In this document: positions 33,765 through 42,672 of the stretch, one piece after another
Numbering within the stretch: the first letter of the stretch is position 1
How the letters are laid out: each line of letters opens with the position of its first letter
NCBI RefSeq assembly: GCF_030546645.1
Contig: NZ_JAUOTO010000004.1
Coordinates: 744,001 to 808,000, forward strand
Source: Flavitalea plasmicola
GTDB taxonomy: Bacteria; Bacteroidota; Bacteroidia; Chitinophagales; Chitinophagaceae
DNA: 64,000 bases
Reading direction: 5' to 3'
Translations under genes and position numbers: made by a program
Notes under the pieces: generated by a model
Seen by the model: only the letters and a program-made list of their open reading frames with translations
Told to the model about the DNA's origin: nothing
Databases searched by the model: none

Positions 33765-35453
33765 ATGATGACATTCGAAGGGTTGGGCTTGGATGCCAGG
33801 CTGGTTCAGGCTACCGATGCACTGGGATTCAAAAATCCGACCCCTATACAGGAGCAGGCGATTCCTGTTTTATTAAGTGGGACCAAGGACCTGGTAGGTC
33901 TGGCGCAGACTGGCACCGGCAAGACGGCTGCTTTCGGGCTTCCGTTGCTGCAACTGATAGATGCGGCCCAGAAATATCCCCAGGCCCTGGTAGTATGCCC
34001 AACCCGTGAATTATGCCTCCAGATCGTCAACGAGGTGGAGCTCTTTAAGAAGTTTATGCCTGGTATGCATGTGCTGGCTGTTTATGGGGGCAGCTCCATC
34101 GGCCTGCAGATCCGGGACCTGAAGCGCGGGGTGCAGATAGTGGTAGCCACGCCGGGTCGTCTCATCGACCTTATCGAGCGCAAGGCGATCAACCTGGAGC
34201 AGATCAAATATGTGGTGCTGGACGAGGCGGACGAGATGTTGAACATGGGATTCCAGGACGACATCGAGTTCATCCTTCAGAATACGCCTCAACGGGAAGC
34301 TACCTGGCTGTTCAGCGCTACGATGCCGGCTGAGATCAAAAGGGTCAGCAAGAAGTATATGCAAAGCCCGAAGGAGATCACGGTGGGCAAGATGAATACT
34401 GCGAATAAGGCCATCGATCATCATTACTACGTGACCAATGCCCATCATCGTTATGAGGCTTTGAAGCGGCTGATCGATTTCAACCCCGGCATCTATGGCA
34501 TCATCTTCACCCGTACCAAGGCCGACGCGCAGAACATTGCGGAAAAGCTCACCCGGGAAGGATACGACATCGACGCTCTTCACGGGGACCTTACCCAGCA
34601 GCAGCGTGACAAGGTGATGGGTGAGTTCAGGGAAAAGACCCTGCAGTTGCTGATCGCCACGGATGTGGCCGCCAGGGGTATCGACGTACAGGGTATCACG
34701 CATGTGATCAACTACGAACTGCCGGATGACGTGGAAGTATATACGCATCGGAGCGGCCGTACCGGAAGGGCAGGGAATACGGGGATCTCACTTTCCCTGG
34801 TCCACAGCCGTGAGATCGGTAAATTAAGGCAGATCGAGCGCATCGTACAGGTGCCTTTCCATAAGATGGAGCTGCCCAGCGGAAAGGATGTATGTCGCAA
34901 ACAGTTCTTTTCCTTCATGGATAAATTGCTGCAGGCGGACATCAGCCACGGGGATTATGAGACTTATGTCCCAATGCTGGCCGAGAAGTTTGCCGACATC
35001 AGCAAGGAGGAAGTGCTGAAGCGGGTGGCTGCGATGGAGTTCGACCGGTTCCTGAAATATTATGAGAATGCCGAAGACCTGAATGTACGGGAAAGGGTCC
35101 GTGAATATGCGGGTAAGGATGGACGTGGCGCGGATCGCCGTGATTTCAATCGTCGTGACGCGGGGGGAGAGGGAAGAGTGCGCAGGGAATACAATGGGAA
35201 TACCACCGGCGGCGATTTTACCCGGCTGTTCGTCAACCTGGGCACCAAGGACGGATTTTATAAAGCCAGTTTCCTGCAGTTCATCCTGGACATGAGCGAT
35301 CTGCGTAAGGAGGTCCTGGGCCGCATAGACATGAAGGAAATGAACAGCTGGATCGAGATCGATAAGCGGTCTGCGCAGCAGATGATCCGCGCCATTGACG
35401 GGAAGAACTATAAGGGACGGCGGATCAGGATGAACGATGCGAATTCGAGATAA
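33765..35453 (+). CDS. DEAD-box RNA helicase with DbpA-type RNA-binding domain
   Basis: 562-residue ATP-dependent RNA helicase. Motifs: Q motif (FKNPTPIQEQAIP), I AQTGTGKT, Ia PTRELCLQ, II DEAD (VVLDEADEMLNMGF), III SAT, IV IIFTRTK, V ATDVAARGIDV and VI HRSGRTGRAG. A charged linker of Arg/Asp/Gly (about 445-475) leads to a C-terminal DbpA-like RNA-binding domain (FTRLFVNLGTKDGFYKASFLQFIL). This layout is that of CsdA/DeaD-type proteins in ribosome assembly or cold adaptation. It lies between tyrA and the DAHP synthase gene with a promoter-like box of its own, an unusual place for a helicase. Confidence 0.95.
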   Translation: MMTFEGLGLDARLVQATDALGFKNPTPIQEQAIPVLLSGTKDLVGLAQTGTGKTAAFGLPLLQLIDAAQKYPQALVVCPTRELCLQIVNEVELFKKFMPGMHVLAVYGGSSIGLQIRDLKRGVQIVVATPGRLIDLIERKAINLEQIKYVVLDEADEMLNMGFQDDIEFILQNTPQREATWLFSATMPAEIKRVSKKYMQSPKEITVGKMNTANKAIDHHYYVTNAHHRYEALKRLIDFNPGIYGIIFTRTKADAQNIAEKLTREGYDIDALHGDLTQQQRDKVMGEFREKTLQLLIATDVAARGIDVQGITHVINYELPDDVEVYTHRSGRTGRAGNTGISLSLVHSREIGKLRQIERIVQVPFHKMELPSGKDVCRKQFFSFMDKLLQADISHGDYETYVPMLAEKFADISKEEVLKRVAAMEFDRFLKYYENAEDLNVRERVREYAGKDGRGADRRDFNRRDAGGEGRVRREYNGNTTGGDFTRLFVNLGTKDGFYKASFLQFILDMSDLRKEVLGRIDMKEMNSWIEIDKRSAQQMIRAIDGKNYKGRRIRMNDANSR

Positions 35454-35488
35454 CAAACTTTAATATAATACGCTAAAATCTATTGTAT

Positions 35489-36580
35489 ATGGAAGCGACA
35501 GAAACCAAGAGTGCAAAAGAGGTTGTTCAGGCCGCATGGAAAAAGCGTCCCCTGATCATCTCCGGGCCCTGCAGTGCAGAGACCGAGGAGCAGGTGCTGG
35601 AGACCGCCGGCCGCCTTGCAAAGACCGGCAAAGTGGACATGATCCGTGCCGGTATCTGGAAACCACGTACCCGTCCGGGCAGCTTTGAAGGCATCGGGAC
35701 GAAGGGGCTGGCCTGGATGCAGCAGGCAAGGAAGCAAACGGGGCTGCCTATAACGGTGGAAGTGGCCACCGGTAAGCAGGTGGAAGATGCTTTGCACTTC
35801 GACGTGGATGTTTTGTGGATCGGCGCCCGCACGACGGTGAATCCATTCAGCGTACAGGAAGTGGCGGATGCGCTGCGCGGCGTGGATGTACCTGTGCTCA
35901 TCAAGAACCCAATCAATCCTGACCTGGAGCTTTGGACCGGGGCCGTCGAAAGAGTAGCCAAGGCAGGGATCAAACAGATCGGGCTGATACACCGGGGATT
36001 CAGCTCTTATGGCAATACGGAATACCGCAATGCGCCCATGTGGCACCTGGCCATCGAGATGAAGCGCCGCAGCCCTGAGCTCATGATGATCAATGACCCC
36101 AGCCATATCAGCGGTCGCCGCGATATCCTGCTGGACGTTGCCCAGAAAGCGATCGACCTGGACTTCGACGGCCTGATCATCGAAAGCCATATCGACCCTG
36201 ATAAAGCATGGAGTGATGCCAAGCAGCAGATCACTCCGGAAAGGCTGGCCGAATTGCTGGACACTATCAAATGGCGTCATGAGACCACTACGGAAAAAGA
36301 TTTCATCACGGCCCTTGAAAAGCTGCGGGAACAGATCAACCACATCGATGACGAGCTGATCCAGCTATTGAGCCAACGTATGAAGATCGCCGATAAGATA
36401 GGGACCTATAAGAAGGACAATAATATCACTATCCTGCAGACCAACCGGTGGAACGCCATCCTGGAAAAAGCATTTGCCAAAGGCGAAAAGCTGGGCCTGA
36501 GCAAGGAGTTCATAACGAAGTATTATGATGCCGTGCATATGGAGTCCATCAACCACCAGAACAAGATCATGAACGCGTAG
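35489..36580 (+). CDS. bifunctional DAHP synthase / chorismate mutase (type II)
   Basis: First enzyme of the shikimate pathway fused to the enzyme that opens the Phe/Tyr branch. Residues about 15-260 form a type I-beta DAHP synthase: PLIISGPCSAETEEQV, MIRAGIWKPRTRPGSFEGIG, the KNPINPDLELW loop, IHRGFSSYG and DPSHISGRRD. The C-terminal AroQ-class chorismate mutase starts near 270 (ALEKLREQINHIDDELIQLLSQRMKIADKIGTYKK). Length 363 residues from the ATG at 35489; an upstream in-frame TTG adds two residues. The mutase may provide allosteric control. The transposase-like gene starts 2 bp after the stop. Confidence 0.95.
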   Translation: MEATETKSAKEVVQAAWKKRPLIISGPCSAETEEQVLETAGRLAKTGKVDMIRAGIWKPRTRPGSFEGIGTKGLAWMQQARKQTGLPITVEVATGKQVEDALHFDVDVLWIGARTTVNPFSVQEVADALRGVDVPVLIKNPINPDLELWTGAVERVAKAGIKQIGLIHRGFSSYGNTEYRNAPMWHLAIEMKRRSPELMMINDPSHISGRRDILLDVAQKAIDLDFDGLIIESHIDPDKAWSDAKQQITPERLAELLDTIKWRHETTTEKDFITALEKLREQINHIDDELIQLLSQRMKIADKIGTYKKDNNITILQTNRWNAILEKAFAKGEKLGLSKEFITKYYDAVHMESINHQNKIMNA

Positions 36581-36582
36581 TC

Positions 36583-37011
36583 ATGGGGGATCCCACCGTC
36601 TATCTTTTTGTACATGTGATCTGTACTGTACAGGGGCGTGAGAAGCTGCTGGCAAGGCCGGCTAGGAAAGTATTATTCGTCCATATGCAAAAGGAGGGAG
36701 AGGAAAAAGGGATCAGGATCACGGCAGTTAATGGCGTGGAAGATCATATACACTTATTACTGCAATTAATGCCTTCGCAAAACCTTGTACAGGTGGTAAG
36801 AAGCATCAGGACGGCCGCGGCCGGCTGGTTAAACGAAAATAAGCTGCTGCCTGCCGCCTTCGAATGGGACGAAACATATTATGCCTTATCCGTGAGTCCC
36901 AGCAGTGTCAAACAGGTGAAGGACTATATAGACAAGCAGGAAGAACACCACAAGACCAAAACCCTTGAAGCCGAGCTGGAGGCGTTTGTTAGACTCAAAG
37001 AACAGATATGA
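36583..37011 (+). CDS. IS200-like (Y1/RAYT-type) transposase, probably domesticated
   Basis: 142-residue HUH-superfamily transposase. The metal-binding motif is DHIHLLLQL (His55-x-His57) and the catalytic Tyr is in VKDYIDKQEEHH (Tyr115); the WDETYYALSVS segment before it is typical of the family. All catalytic residues are kept. It sits inside the aromatic cluster: its ATG is 2 bp after the DAHP synthase stop and its last 4 bp overlap the aroB start (ATGA), so no room exists for the IS ends of a mobile element. Base use looks like its neighbours. It resembles the transposases associated with REP-type repeats (RAYTs); whether it acts on the repeats at 28130 and 43848 is conjecture. Confidence 0.9.
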   Translation: MGDPTVYLFVHVICTVQGREKLLARPARKVLFVHMQKEGEEKGIRITAVNGVEDHIHLLLQLMPSQNLVQVVRSIRTAAAGWLNENKLLPAAFEWDETYYALSVSPSSVKQVKDYIDKQEEHHKTKTLEAELEAFVRLKEQI

Positions 37012-38039
37012 CGAAACTACAGTATAAATTTTCCGGTAAGACGACCACTTATTATTTCGATGCCGGTCTATCTTACCTGGAGAAGCTCGTGGACAAGCAA
37101 CAGGCGGTGATCCTCACGGATGAAAATGTCTTCAGGCATCATCAAAAGAAGCTGAAAGGCTGGAATACCATCGTAATAAAGGCGGGCGAAGCTTTTAAGA
37201 TACAGGTCACGGTGGACTCAGTGGTCAACCAGCTGATAGCCTTGGGCGCCGACAGGAAAACTTTTCTCATAGGCATCGGTGGTGGCGTGGTGACGGATAT
37301 CGCCGGTTATGTCGCCGCCATTTATATGCGGGGCATTTCATTCGGGTTCCTTCCCACCTCCATACTGGCCATGGTGGACGCTTCGATAGGAGGCAAGAAC
37401 GGCATCGACGTAGGACTCTACAAGAATTTAGTCGGCACCATCCGCCAGCCGCAGTTCCTGCTTTATGATTATAGCCTCCTGAAAACCCTTCCGGATGAAG
37501 AATGGATCAATGGGTTTGCAGAGGTGATCAAGCATGCCGCCATTAAGGATGCGGCCCTTTTCAGGGAACTGGAGAAGAACAAGCTTTCCACCTATCGCAA
37601 AGACAGGAAGGCACTCGCCAGGCTGATCCGCCGCAATGTGGTGATCAAATCCAATGTGGTGGAGAAGGATGAATTCGAGCATGGGGACCGGCGGCTGCTG
37701 AACTTCGGCCACACGCTGGGGCATGCTATCGAGAACCTTTACAGCTTGTCTCATGGCCAGGCGATCTCCATTGGCATGGTGGCGGCAAGCCTGATCTCCG
37801 AGGAATACACGGATTTCAAGGATACGGAAAGGGTCATCAATACGCTGAAAAAGTATGGGCTCTCCACACAAATAGACTTCGATGCCAAAGAAGTGATGAA
37901 CTTGCTGCGGATGGATAAGAAAAAAGTGAAGGATTCCATGAATTACATATTTCTGAACAAGATCGGGCAGGCCAGTGTGAAGGCCATTCCCATCGTACAG
38001 CTGGAAAAGCTCTTATTGTCAATTATAACGGCTCGCTGA
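37008..38039 (+). CDS. aroB: 3-dehydroquinate synthase
   Basis: Second step of the shikimate pathway: cyclises DAHP to 3-dehydroquinate, using NAD and a divalent metal. 343 residues with the family blocks FLIGIGGGVVTDIAGYVAAIYMRG, PTSILAMVDASIGGKNGID, the metal-ligand Glu/His in NGFAEVIKHAAI and the later LLNFGHTLGHAIE. Its ATG overlaps the stop of the transposase gene by 4 bp (ATGA), making translation of aroB dependent on, or helped by, that gene. aroA starts 1 bp after its stop. Confidence 0.96.
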   Translation: MTKLQYKFSGKTTTYYFDAGLSYLEKLVDKQQAVILTDENVFRHHQKKLKGWNTIVIKAGEAFKIQVTVDSVVNQLIALGADRKTFLIGIGGGVVTDIAGYVAAIYMRGISFGFLPTSILAMVDASIGGKNGIDVGLYKNLVGTIRQPQFLLYDYSLLKTLPDEEWINGFAEVIKHAAIKDAALFRELEKNKLSTYRKDRKALARLIRRNVVIKSNVVEKDEFEHGDRRLLNFGHTLGHAIENLYSLSHGQAISIGMVAASLISEEYTDFKDTERVINTLKKYGLSTQIDFDAKEVMNLLRMDKKKVKDSMNYIFLNKIGQASVKAIPIVQLEKLLLSIITAR

Positions 38040-38040
38040 T

Positions 38041-39318
38041 ATGCTTACGACCATATTACCATCTATATTAAAAGGAACGATACAGGCGCCGGCCTCCAAG
38101 AGCTCTATGCAGCGGGCCTGCGCTGCCGCGCTGCTGAACCGGGCGGAGACCACTATCCTCAATCCCGGCTATAGCAATGACGATAAGGCTGCGCTGGGCG
38201 TCATACAGGCACTGGGCGCAGAAGTGAAGGAAGAGGCAGGCGGACTAAAGATCACCGGCAAAGGGGTACAGCCTGGAAAGGCAGCTGTGAATTGCGGAGA
38301 AAGCGGCCTGGGGATCAGGATGTTCGCGCCGATCATCGCCCTGAGCGAAAAGCCTGTCGTCGTCAATGGCGAAGGCAGCCTGCTCAGCAGGCCCATGGAT
38401 TTCTTCGATGAGATCTTTCCGCAGTTGGGGATCCGCGTTATTTCCAATAAAGGCAGGCTGCCCCTGGAGATCCAAGGTCCCTTGCGGCCCCGGACGATCA
38501 CCATCGACGGGTCGTTGAGCTCTCAGTTCCTCACAGGACTTTTATTTGCGTATGCTGCTGCGGGAGCGAAGGACGTATCCATTCGCGTGACCAACCTAAA
38601 GAGCCGGCCGTATATCGATCTTACTTTACAGGTACTGGGGCATTTCGGCTGGAAGGTCGAGAACAGGAATTATGAGGAGTTTTACTTTTCCGGTCTTACG
38701 GCAGCGGCGGAAAGCCGCAGCTATAGAGTGGAAGGAGATTGGAGCGGAGGCGCTTTTCTGCTGGTAGCCGGGGCTATTGCCGGGCCCATTACGGTGAAGG
38801 GGCTGGATACCGACAGCACGCAGGCAGATAAAGCCATTCTTCAGGCATTGAAGGACAGCGGGGCTGTGTTGACCATTCGCGATGGAGCGATGGACATTGG
38901 TCCTGCGGCATTAAAAGCGTTTGCGTTCGACGCTACGGATTGCCCGGACCTTTTCCCGCCGCTGGTAGCACTGGCTGCTTATTGTGAAGGGACCACCCTT
39001 ATCGACGGCGTAGGCCGCCTGGCGCATAAGGAAAGCGACCGGGCACTCACCTTACAGCAAGAATTCGGCAAGCTGGGAGTCGCCATCCGGCTGGAGGGGG
39101 ACAGGATGAGCATAGAAGGGGGCAAGGGGCTGAAAGGCGCCGTTGTGCATTCACGCCATGACCACCGGATAGCGATGGCATGTGCGGTAGCGGCGCTTCG
39201 TGCGGATGGTGAGACCACAATTGAAGAAGCAGAGGCCATCAACAAGTCTTATCCGGATTTTTATGATCACCTGCATCAACTAGGGGCCGACATAAGTATT
39301 AAAAAGCAATTAGTATGA
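38041..39318 (+). CDS. aroA: 3-phosphoshikimate 1-carboxyvinyltransferase (EPSP synthase)
   Basis: Sixth shikimate-pathway step: transfers enolpyruvyl from PEP to shikimate 3-phosphate. The 425-residue sequence shows the substrate Lys/Ser block APASKSSMQRA, the CGESGLGIRMFAP segment (counterpart of the usual LGNAG glycine loop, with a Ser/Leu variation), SSQFLTGLLFAY, DCPDLFPPLVALAA and SRHDHRIAMACAVAAL near the C-terminus. The NAGTA-like loop reads ESGLG, as in other Bacteroidota. It is translationally coupled to aroC by a 4-bp overlap. Confidence 0.95.
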   Translation: MLTTILPSILKGTIQAPASKSSMQRACAAALLNRAETTILNPGYSNDDKAALGVIQALGAEVKEEAGGLKITGKGVQPGKAAVNCGESGLGIRMFAPIIALSEKPVVVNGEGSLLSRPMDFFDEIFPQLGIRVISNKGRLPLEIQGPLRPRTITIDGSLSSQFLTGLLFAYAAAGAKDVSIRVTNLKSRPYIDLTLQVLGHFGWKVENRNYEEFYFSGLTAAAESRSYRVEGDWSGGAFLLVAGAIAGPITVKGLDTDSTQADKAILQALKDSGAVLTIRDGAMDIGPAALKAFAFDATDCPDLFPPLVALAAYCEGTTLIDGVGRLAHKESDRALTLQQEFGKLGVAIRLEGDRMSIEGGKGLKGAVVHSRHDHRIAMACAVAALRADGETTIEEAEAINKSYPDFYDHLHQLGADISIKKQLV

Positions 39319-40337
39319 ACGTATTCGGCAGGCTATTCAGGATAACCATTTTCGGCGAATCCCACGGGGAAAGCGTTGGCGTGAACATCGATGGATGCCC
39401 CGCTGGCTTGCCTTTGAGCGTGGATGATTTTTTAGCCGACATAGAAAGGCGGAAAGGCGGCACCCAGAAAGGGACCACGCCCCGTAAAGAGGATGACCTG
39501 CCTATCTTCAAAAGCGGGGTCTTCAACGGACGGACTACGGGTGCGCCGCTGACGATCCTTTTTGAGAATAACAATACCCGGTCGACCGACTATGAAAAAC
39601 AGCGGGCTGTTCCGCGTCCCGGGCATGCGGATTTTGTGGCACATCAAAAATTCGGAGGTTTTGAAGATTTCCGGGGCGGGGGACATTTTTCCGGCCGCCT
39701 GACCGTGGCACTGGTGGCTGCCGGCGTCATAGCCAAGAAACTGCTGGCAAGGGTAGGCTCCGGTGTTCCTGTGCGGGCGACGATCCTGGAGATCGGGGGG
39801 GAGCAAGACCTGGAAAAAGGATTGCAGAAGGCCATCGACGCGAAGGATACCATTGGCGGCATCGTCGAATGCCGGGCGGAGGGCCTTCCCCTCGGTCTGG
39901 GAGAACCTTTTTTCGACTCAGTGGAGTCTGTGCTGAGCCATGCTGTTTTCGCCATCCCCGCCATCAGGGGAGTGGAGTTCGGTACTGGCTTTGCCGCGGC
40001 CAGGATGTTCGGCAGCCAGCATAATGACGCCATCGAGGACACTGCAGGCAGGACGAGGACCAATCATGCCGGGGGTGTGGTGGGTGGTATATCCAATGGC
40101 AACGAGCTTGTTTTTCGCATAGCCGTCAAGCCTACCTCGTCAACGCCCAAAGAACAGCTAACGCTCAATTGGGAGACGGGCGAACAGGAGACTTTTTCTG
40201 TAAAAGGGCGTCATGACCTGTGTATTGCCTTAAGGGTGCCCGTGGTGCTGGAAGCAGTCACTGCCCTGGTGCTGGCCGATCTCTTGCTGTTGGAACAGCA
40301 TATACCCCGACGAATGAGGGATGAATTCTCCGATTAG
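39315..40337 (+). CDS. aroC: chorismate synthase
   Basis: Last step of the common pathway: removes phosphate from EPSP to give chorismate, needing reduced FMN. 340 residues with the signatures FGESHGESVGVNIDGCPAG, RPGHADFVAHQKFGGFEDFRGGGHFSGR, and GNELVFRIAVKPTSSTPKEQ, ending in LLLLEQHIPRRMRDEF. It overlaps aroA by 4 bp. It is the last gene of the aromatic run; 82 bp of AT-rich sequence separate it from the next gene and no strong terminator is seen. Confidence 0.96.
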   Translation: MNVFGRLFRITIFGESHGESVGVNIDGCPAGLPLSVDDFLADIERRKGGTQKGTTPRKEDDLPIFKSGVFNGRTTGAPLTILFENNNTRSTDYEKQRAVPRPGHADFVAHQKFGGFEDFRGGGHFSGRLTVALVAAGVIAKKLLARVGSGVPVRATILEIGGEQDLEKGLQKAIDAKDTIGGIVECRAEGLPLGLGEPFFDSVESVLSHAVFAIPAIRGVEFGTGFAAARMFGSQHNDAIEDTAGRTRTNHAGGVVGGISNGNELVFRIAVKPTSSTPKEQLTLNWETGEQETFSVKGRHDLCIALRVPVVLEAVTALVLADLLLLEQHIPRRMRDEFSD

Positions 40338-40419
40338 GCTGCCATTTCTGTGGAAATAACAGAAAAATAGTTAATTACAATTGAGATATATTAGTTCGTT
40401 GTATTATATTGTCGTGCGT

Positions 40420-42102
40420 ATGAATTATCGAATGTGCAGTCGCAGGCTACTACCCTTTATTATACTGTTGTCGATGTTATGTTCCTGTGGAGACAAACCC
40501 GGGAATATGGAAAAGGACACTGTGAAGAATCCTGCCAAGCTGGAAGAGCGGGTGGGTGACGACATGAAGAAGATGCTGCAGTACGCGTCCGAAAATAAGG
40601 ATAAGCTGAATGACAGCACTTCCCTGGGCTACCGGAAATTCCTGGACAGCCTTTACGAAGCCAATAACTATACTCCGCTCTGGAGCGATAGGGATCGATG
40701 GAACCGGCCGGCCGACAGTCTTTTTTTCTTTATCGAGAACAGCAAGCAATACGGCCTTTTTCCTTCCGACTATCATTATACGTCTCTCTCCTTTATTCAT
40801 CGCATTCTGCGTGAGGACACGCTGGCCCGTAAAAATGCGGCGCTTTGGGCCAGGGCCGATATTTTGTTCACCGATGCGTTCTTTGCCCTCGTAAAGGACC
40901 TGAAGCAGGGCCGGCTGAGCTATGACAGCCTTACTTTAAGGACCGACTCCGTTCTGCCGGAAGGATTGTACAGAAATACGCTCACCAGCGCCCTGCATAC
41001 AGCGGATAGTTTAAGCCCCGTTCTGCAGGCTTTGCAACCGAAGCACAAGGGGTATGATTCCCTGAGAACGTATATAGGGGAGTTTCTCTCCACGGCCCGT
41101 TTTCGAAAGTTAACCTGGCTGGAATACCCCTATAAGGATTCCGCCACATTTTATCGCGGGCTGACCCGGCGGCTGCAGGAAGTGGGGTATATCGACTCGG
41201 CGGCCGCCAACGTAGATACTGCTACTCTCGCTGAGGCCATCCGGAATTATCAACGGGCCAATAAGATCAAGGTCACCGGTAAAGTCTACGGGGATATGAT
41301 CACTATGATGGACAATTCCGACTGGGAGAAATTCAAGCGGATCGCCATCACCATGGACAAATACAAGTTGTTGCCCGACACGTTGCCCAACACGTATGTA
41401 TGGGTCAACCTGCCGGCTTTCGACCTGCGTGTGATCAATACGGACACGGTAGTGCTGGAGTCGAAGGTGATCGTGGGGGCTCCCAAGACCCGAACCCCTC
41501 TGCTGACAAGCGAGATCTCGAATTTTATCACCTATCCCCAGTGGACTGTTCCTAATAGCATCATTTTCAAGGAAATGCTGCCGCAGATCAAACATAATGC
41601 AGCTTATCTCACCAAGCAGAACCTCATCGTGGTGGACTGGAATGATAGCGTACGGGATCCAGCCAAGATCAATTGGGCGCGCCTCAATAAAAATAACTTT
41701 CCTTACCAGTTAAAACAACGCCAGGGAGATGATAACTCTTTGGGAGTTATGAAGTTTAACTTTAGAAATAAGTATGATGTGTATCTCCATGACACCAATG
41801 TCCGCTGGATGTTCGGCAAGTCGTTCCGGGCTCTTAGCCATGGGTGTGTCCGGGTGAAGGAATGGCAGAAACTCGCTAATTTCCTGGTCCGCAACGATAC
41901 GATCCGTTATAAGCCGGATACGTTGAAGGCGTGGATCTCGCGACAGGAGAAGCATACGGTATATGGGTTCGCCCGGGTACCCATATATCTCCGCTATTTC
42001 TCGGTGGAGGGCAGGAAGGGCAAAATTCTCTTTCACGATGACATTTATGGGGAGGACAGGCAGCTTAGGAACAGATACTTTGCAGATAAGCCGATTTATT
42101 GA
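40420..42102 (+). CDS. L,D-transpeptidase (YkuD family) lipoprotein, large form
   Basis: Peptidoglycan cross-linking enzyme of the YcbB-like group, 560 residues. It starts with a lipoprotein signal (LLPFIILLSMLCSC, lipobox Cys near residue 25). The middle has an N-terminal scaffold and peptidoglycan-binding helices (ADILFTDAFFALVKDLKQGRLS, then VDTATLAEAIRNYQRANKIKVTGKV). The catalytic domain (about 340-480) has VIVGAPKTRTPLLTSEIS and ends in RALSHGCVRVKEWQKLANFL, where His/Cys/Arg of the SHGCVR motif form the active site. The ATG at 40420 was chosen because it begins the lipoprotein signal; an upstream in-frame TTG at 40381 would lengthen it by 13 residues. Confidence 0.9.
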   Translation: MNYRMCSRRLLPFIILLSMLCSCGDKPGNMEKDTVKNPAKLEERVGDDMKKMLQYASENKDKLNDSTSLGYRKFLDSLYEANNYTPLWSDRDRWNRPADSLFFFIENSKQYGLFPSDYHYTSLSFIHRILREDTLARKNAALWARADILFTDAFFALVKDLKQGRLSYDSLTLRTDSVLPEGLYRNTLTSALHTADSLSPVLQALQPKHKGYDSLRTYIGEFLSTARFRKLTWLEYPYKDSATFYRGLTRRLQEVGYIDSAAANVDTATLAEAIRNYQRANKIKVTGKVYGDMITMMDNSDWEKFKRIAITMDKYKLLPDTLPNTYVWVNLPAFDLRVINTDTVVLESKVIVGAPKTRTPLLTSEISNFITYPQWTVPNSIIFKEMLPQIKHNAAYLTKQNLIVVDWNDSVRDPAKINWARLNKNNFPYQLKQRQGDDNSLGVMKFNFRNKYDVYLHDTNVRWMFGKSFRALSHGCVRVKEWQKLANFLVRNDTIRYKPDTLKAWISRQEKHTVYGFARVPIYLRYFSVEGRKGKILFHDDIYGEDRQLRNRYFADKPIY

Positions 42103-42166
42103 TATCTTGCCGAAAGGTGGCGCCGTAGGCGCCTCTGTGTCCAATCCTTAGAAAAACAATGTCGCC

Positions 42167-42622
42167 ATGTCAAAAAAACTTAAAACCGGCCTACTTGCCT
42201 ACCTTCTTTTTCCCGTAGCTGTATTAGGCCGGGAAGACAGACCTGTCAGGGACACTGTTCCTTCGAAGCCAAAGCACCATCACAAGGCGGCAGCCGCTAA
42301 GGTACAATATGGGGTAGCCAGCTATTATGCCGATAAGTTCGAGGGCCGTAAGACCTATACGGACGAGATCTTCACGCAGAAAAAGCTGACGGCAGCCAGC
42401 AATACCTTGCCCATGCATACGTGGGTGCGGGTGACGAACCTACGGAATCACCGGACGGTGGTGGTAAGGATCAATGACAAGATGCATCCGCACAACAAGC
42501 GTCTTATTGATTTAAGCCATGCTGCCGCGGAGCAGCTGGGATATATGGGAAGGGGGTTGACCCGTGTACGGATCGATGTGCTGGGTAAAAATAAACCACC
42601 GGAAGCGGTGGCTAATAATTAG
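42167..42622 (+). CDS. RlpA-like double-psi beta-barrel protein, secreted
   Basis: 151 residues: signal peptide (about 1-21), a His/Ala/Lys-rich linker and one RlpA-like double-psi beta-barrel domain: VASYYADKFEGRKTYTDEIFTQKKLTAASNTLP, VRVTNLRNHRTVVVRINDKMH, then KRLIDLSHAAAEQLGY. The family includes septal lytic transglycosylases; the active Asp is the D in RINDK and the His positions are kept. There is no SPOR domain, so septal targeting is not evident. It lies 64 bp after the L,D-transpeptidase gene; both act on the wall. Confidence 0.88.
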   Translation: MSKKLKTGLLAYLLFPVAVLGREDRPVRDTVPSKPKHHHKAAAAKVQYGVASYYADKFEGRKTYTDEIFTQKKLTAASNTLPMHTWVRVTNLRNHRTVVVRINDKMHPHNKRLIDLSHAAAEQLGYMGRGLTRVRIDVLGKNKPPEAVANN

Positions 42623-42631
42623 GAAGTTAAA

Positions 42632-42657
42632 AAAGACCGGACCGTCGCCCGGTCTTT
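42632..42657. terminator. hairpin between convergent genes
   Basis: AAAGACCGG and CCGGTCTTT form a perfect 9-bp stem with an 8-nt loop; A-run on the left and T-run on the right, so it can act on both strands. It lies between the RlpA-like gene and the PepSY-like gene. Confidence 0.75.
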
Positions 42658-42672
42658 CGTAGGCGGGTAGGA

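Noticed and set aside
42113-42135. GGCGCC/GGCGCC hairpin after the L,D-transpeptidase gene as a terminator
   Set aside because: The stem is short and no T-run follows, so termination is not supported.
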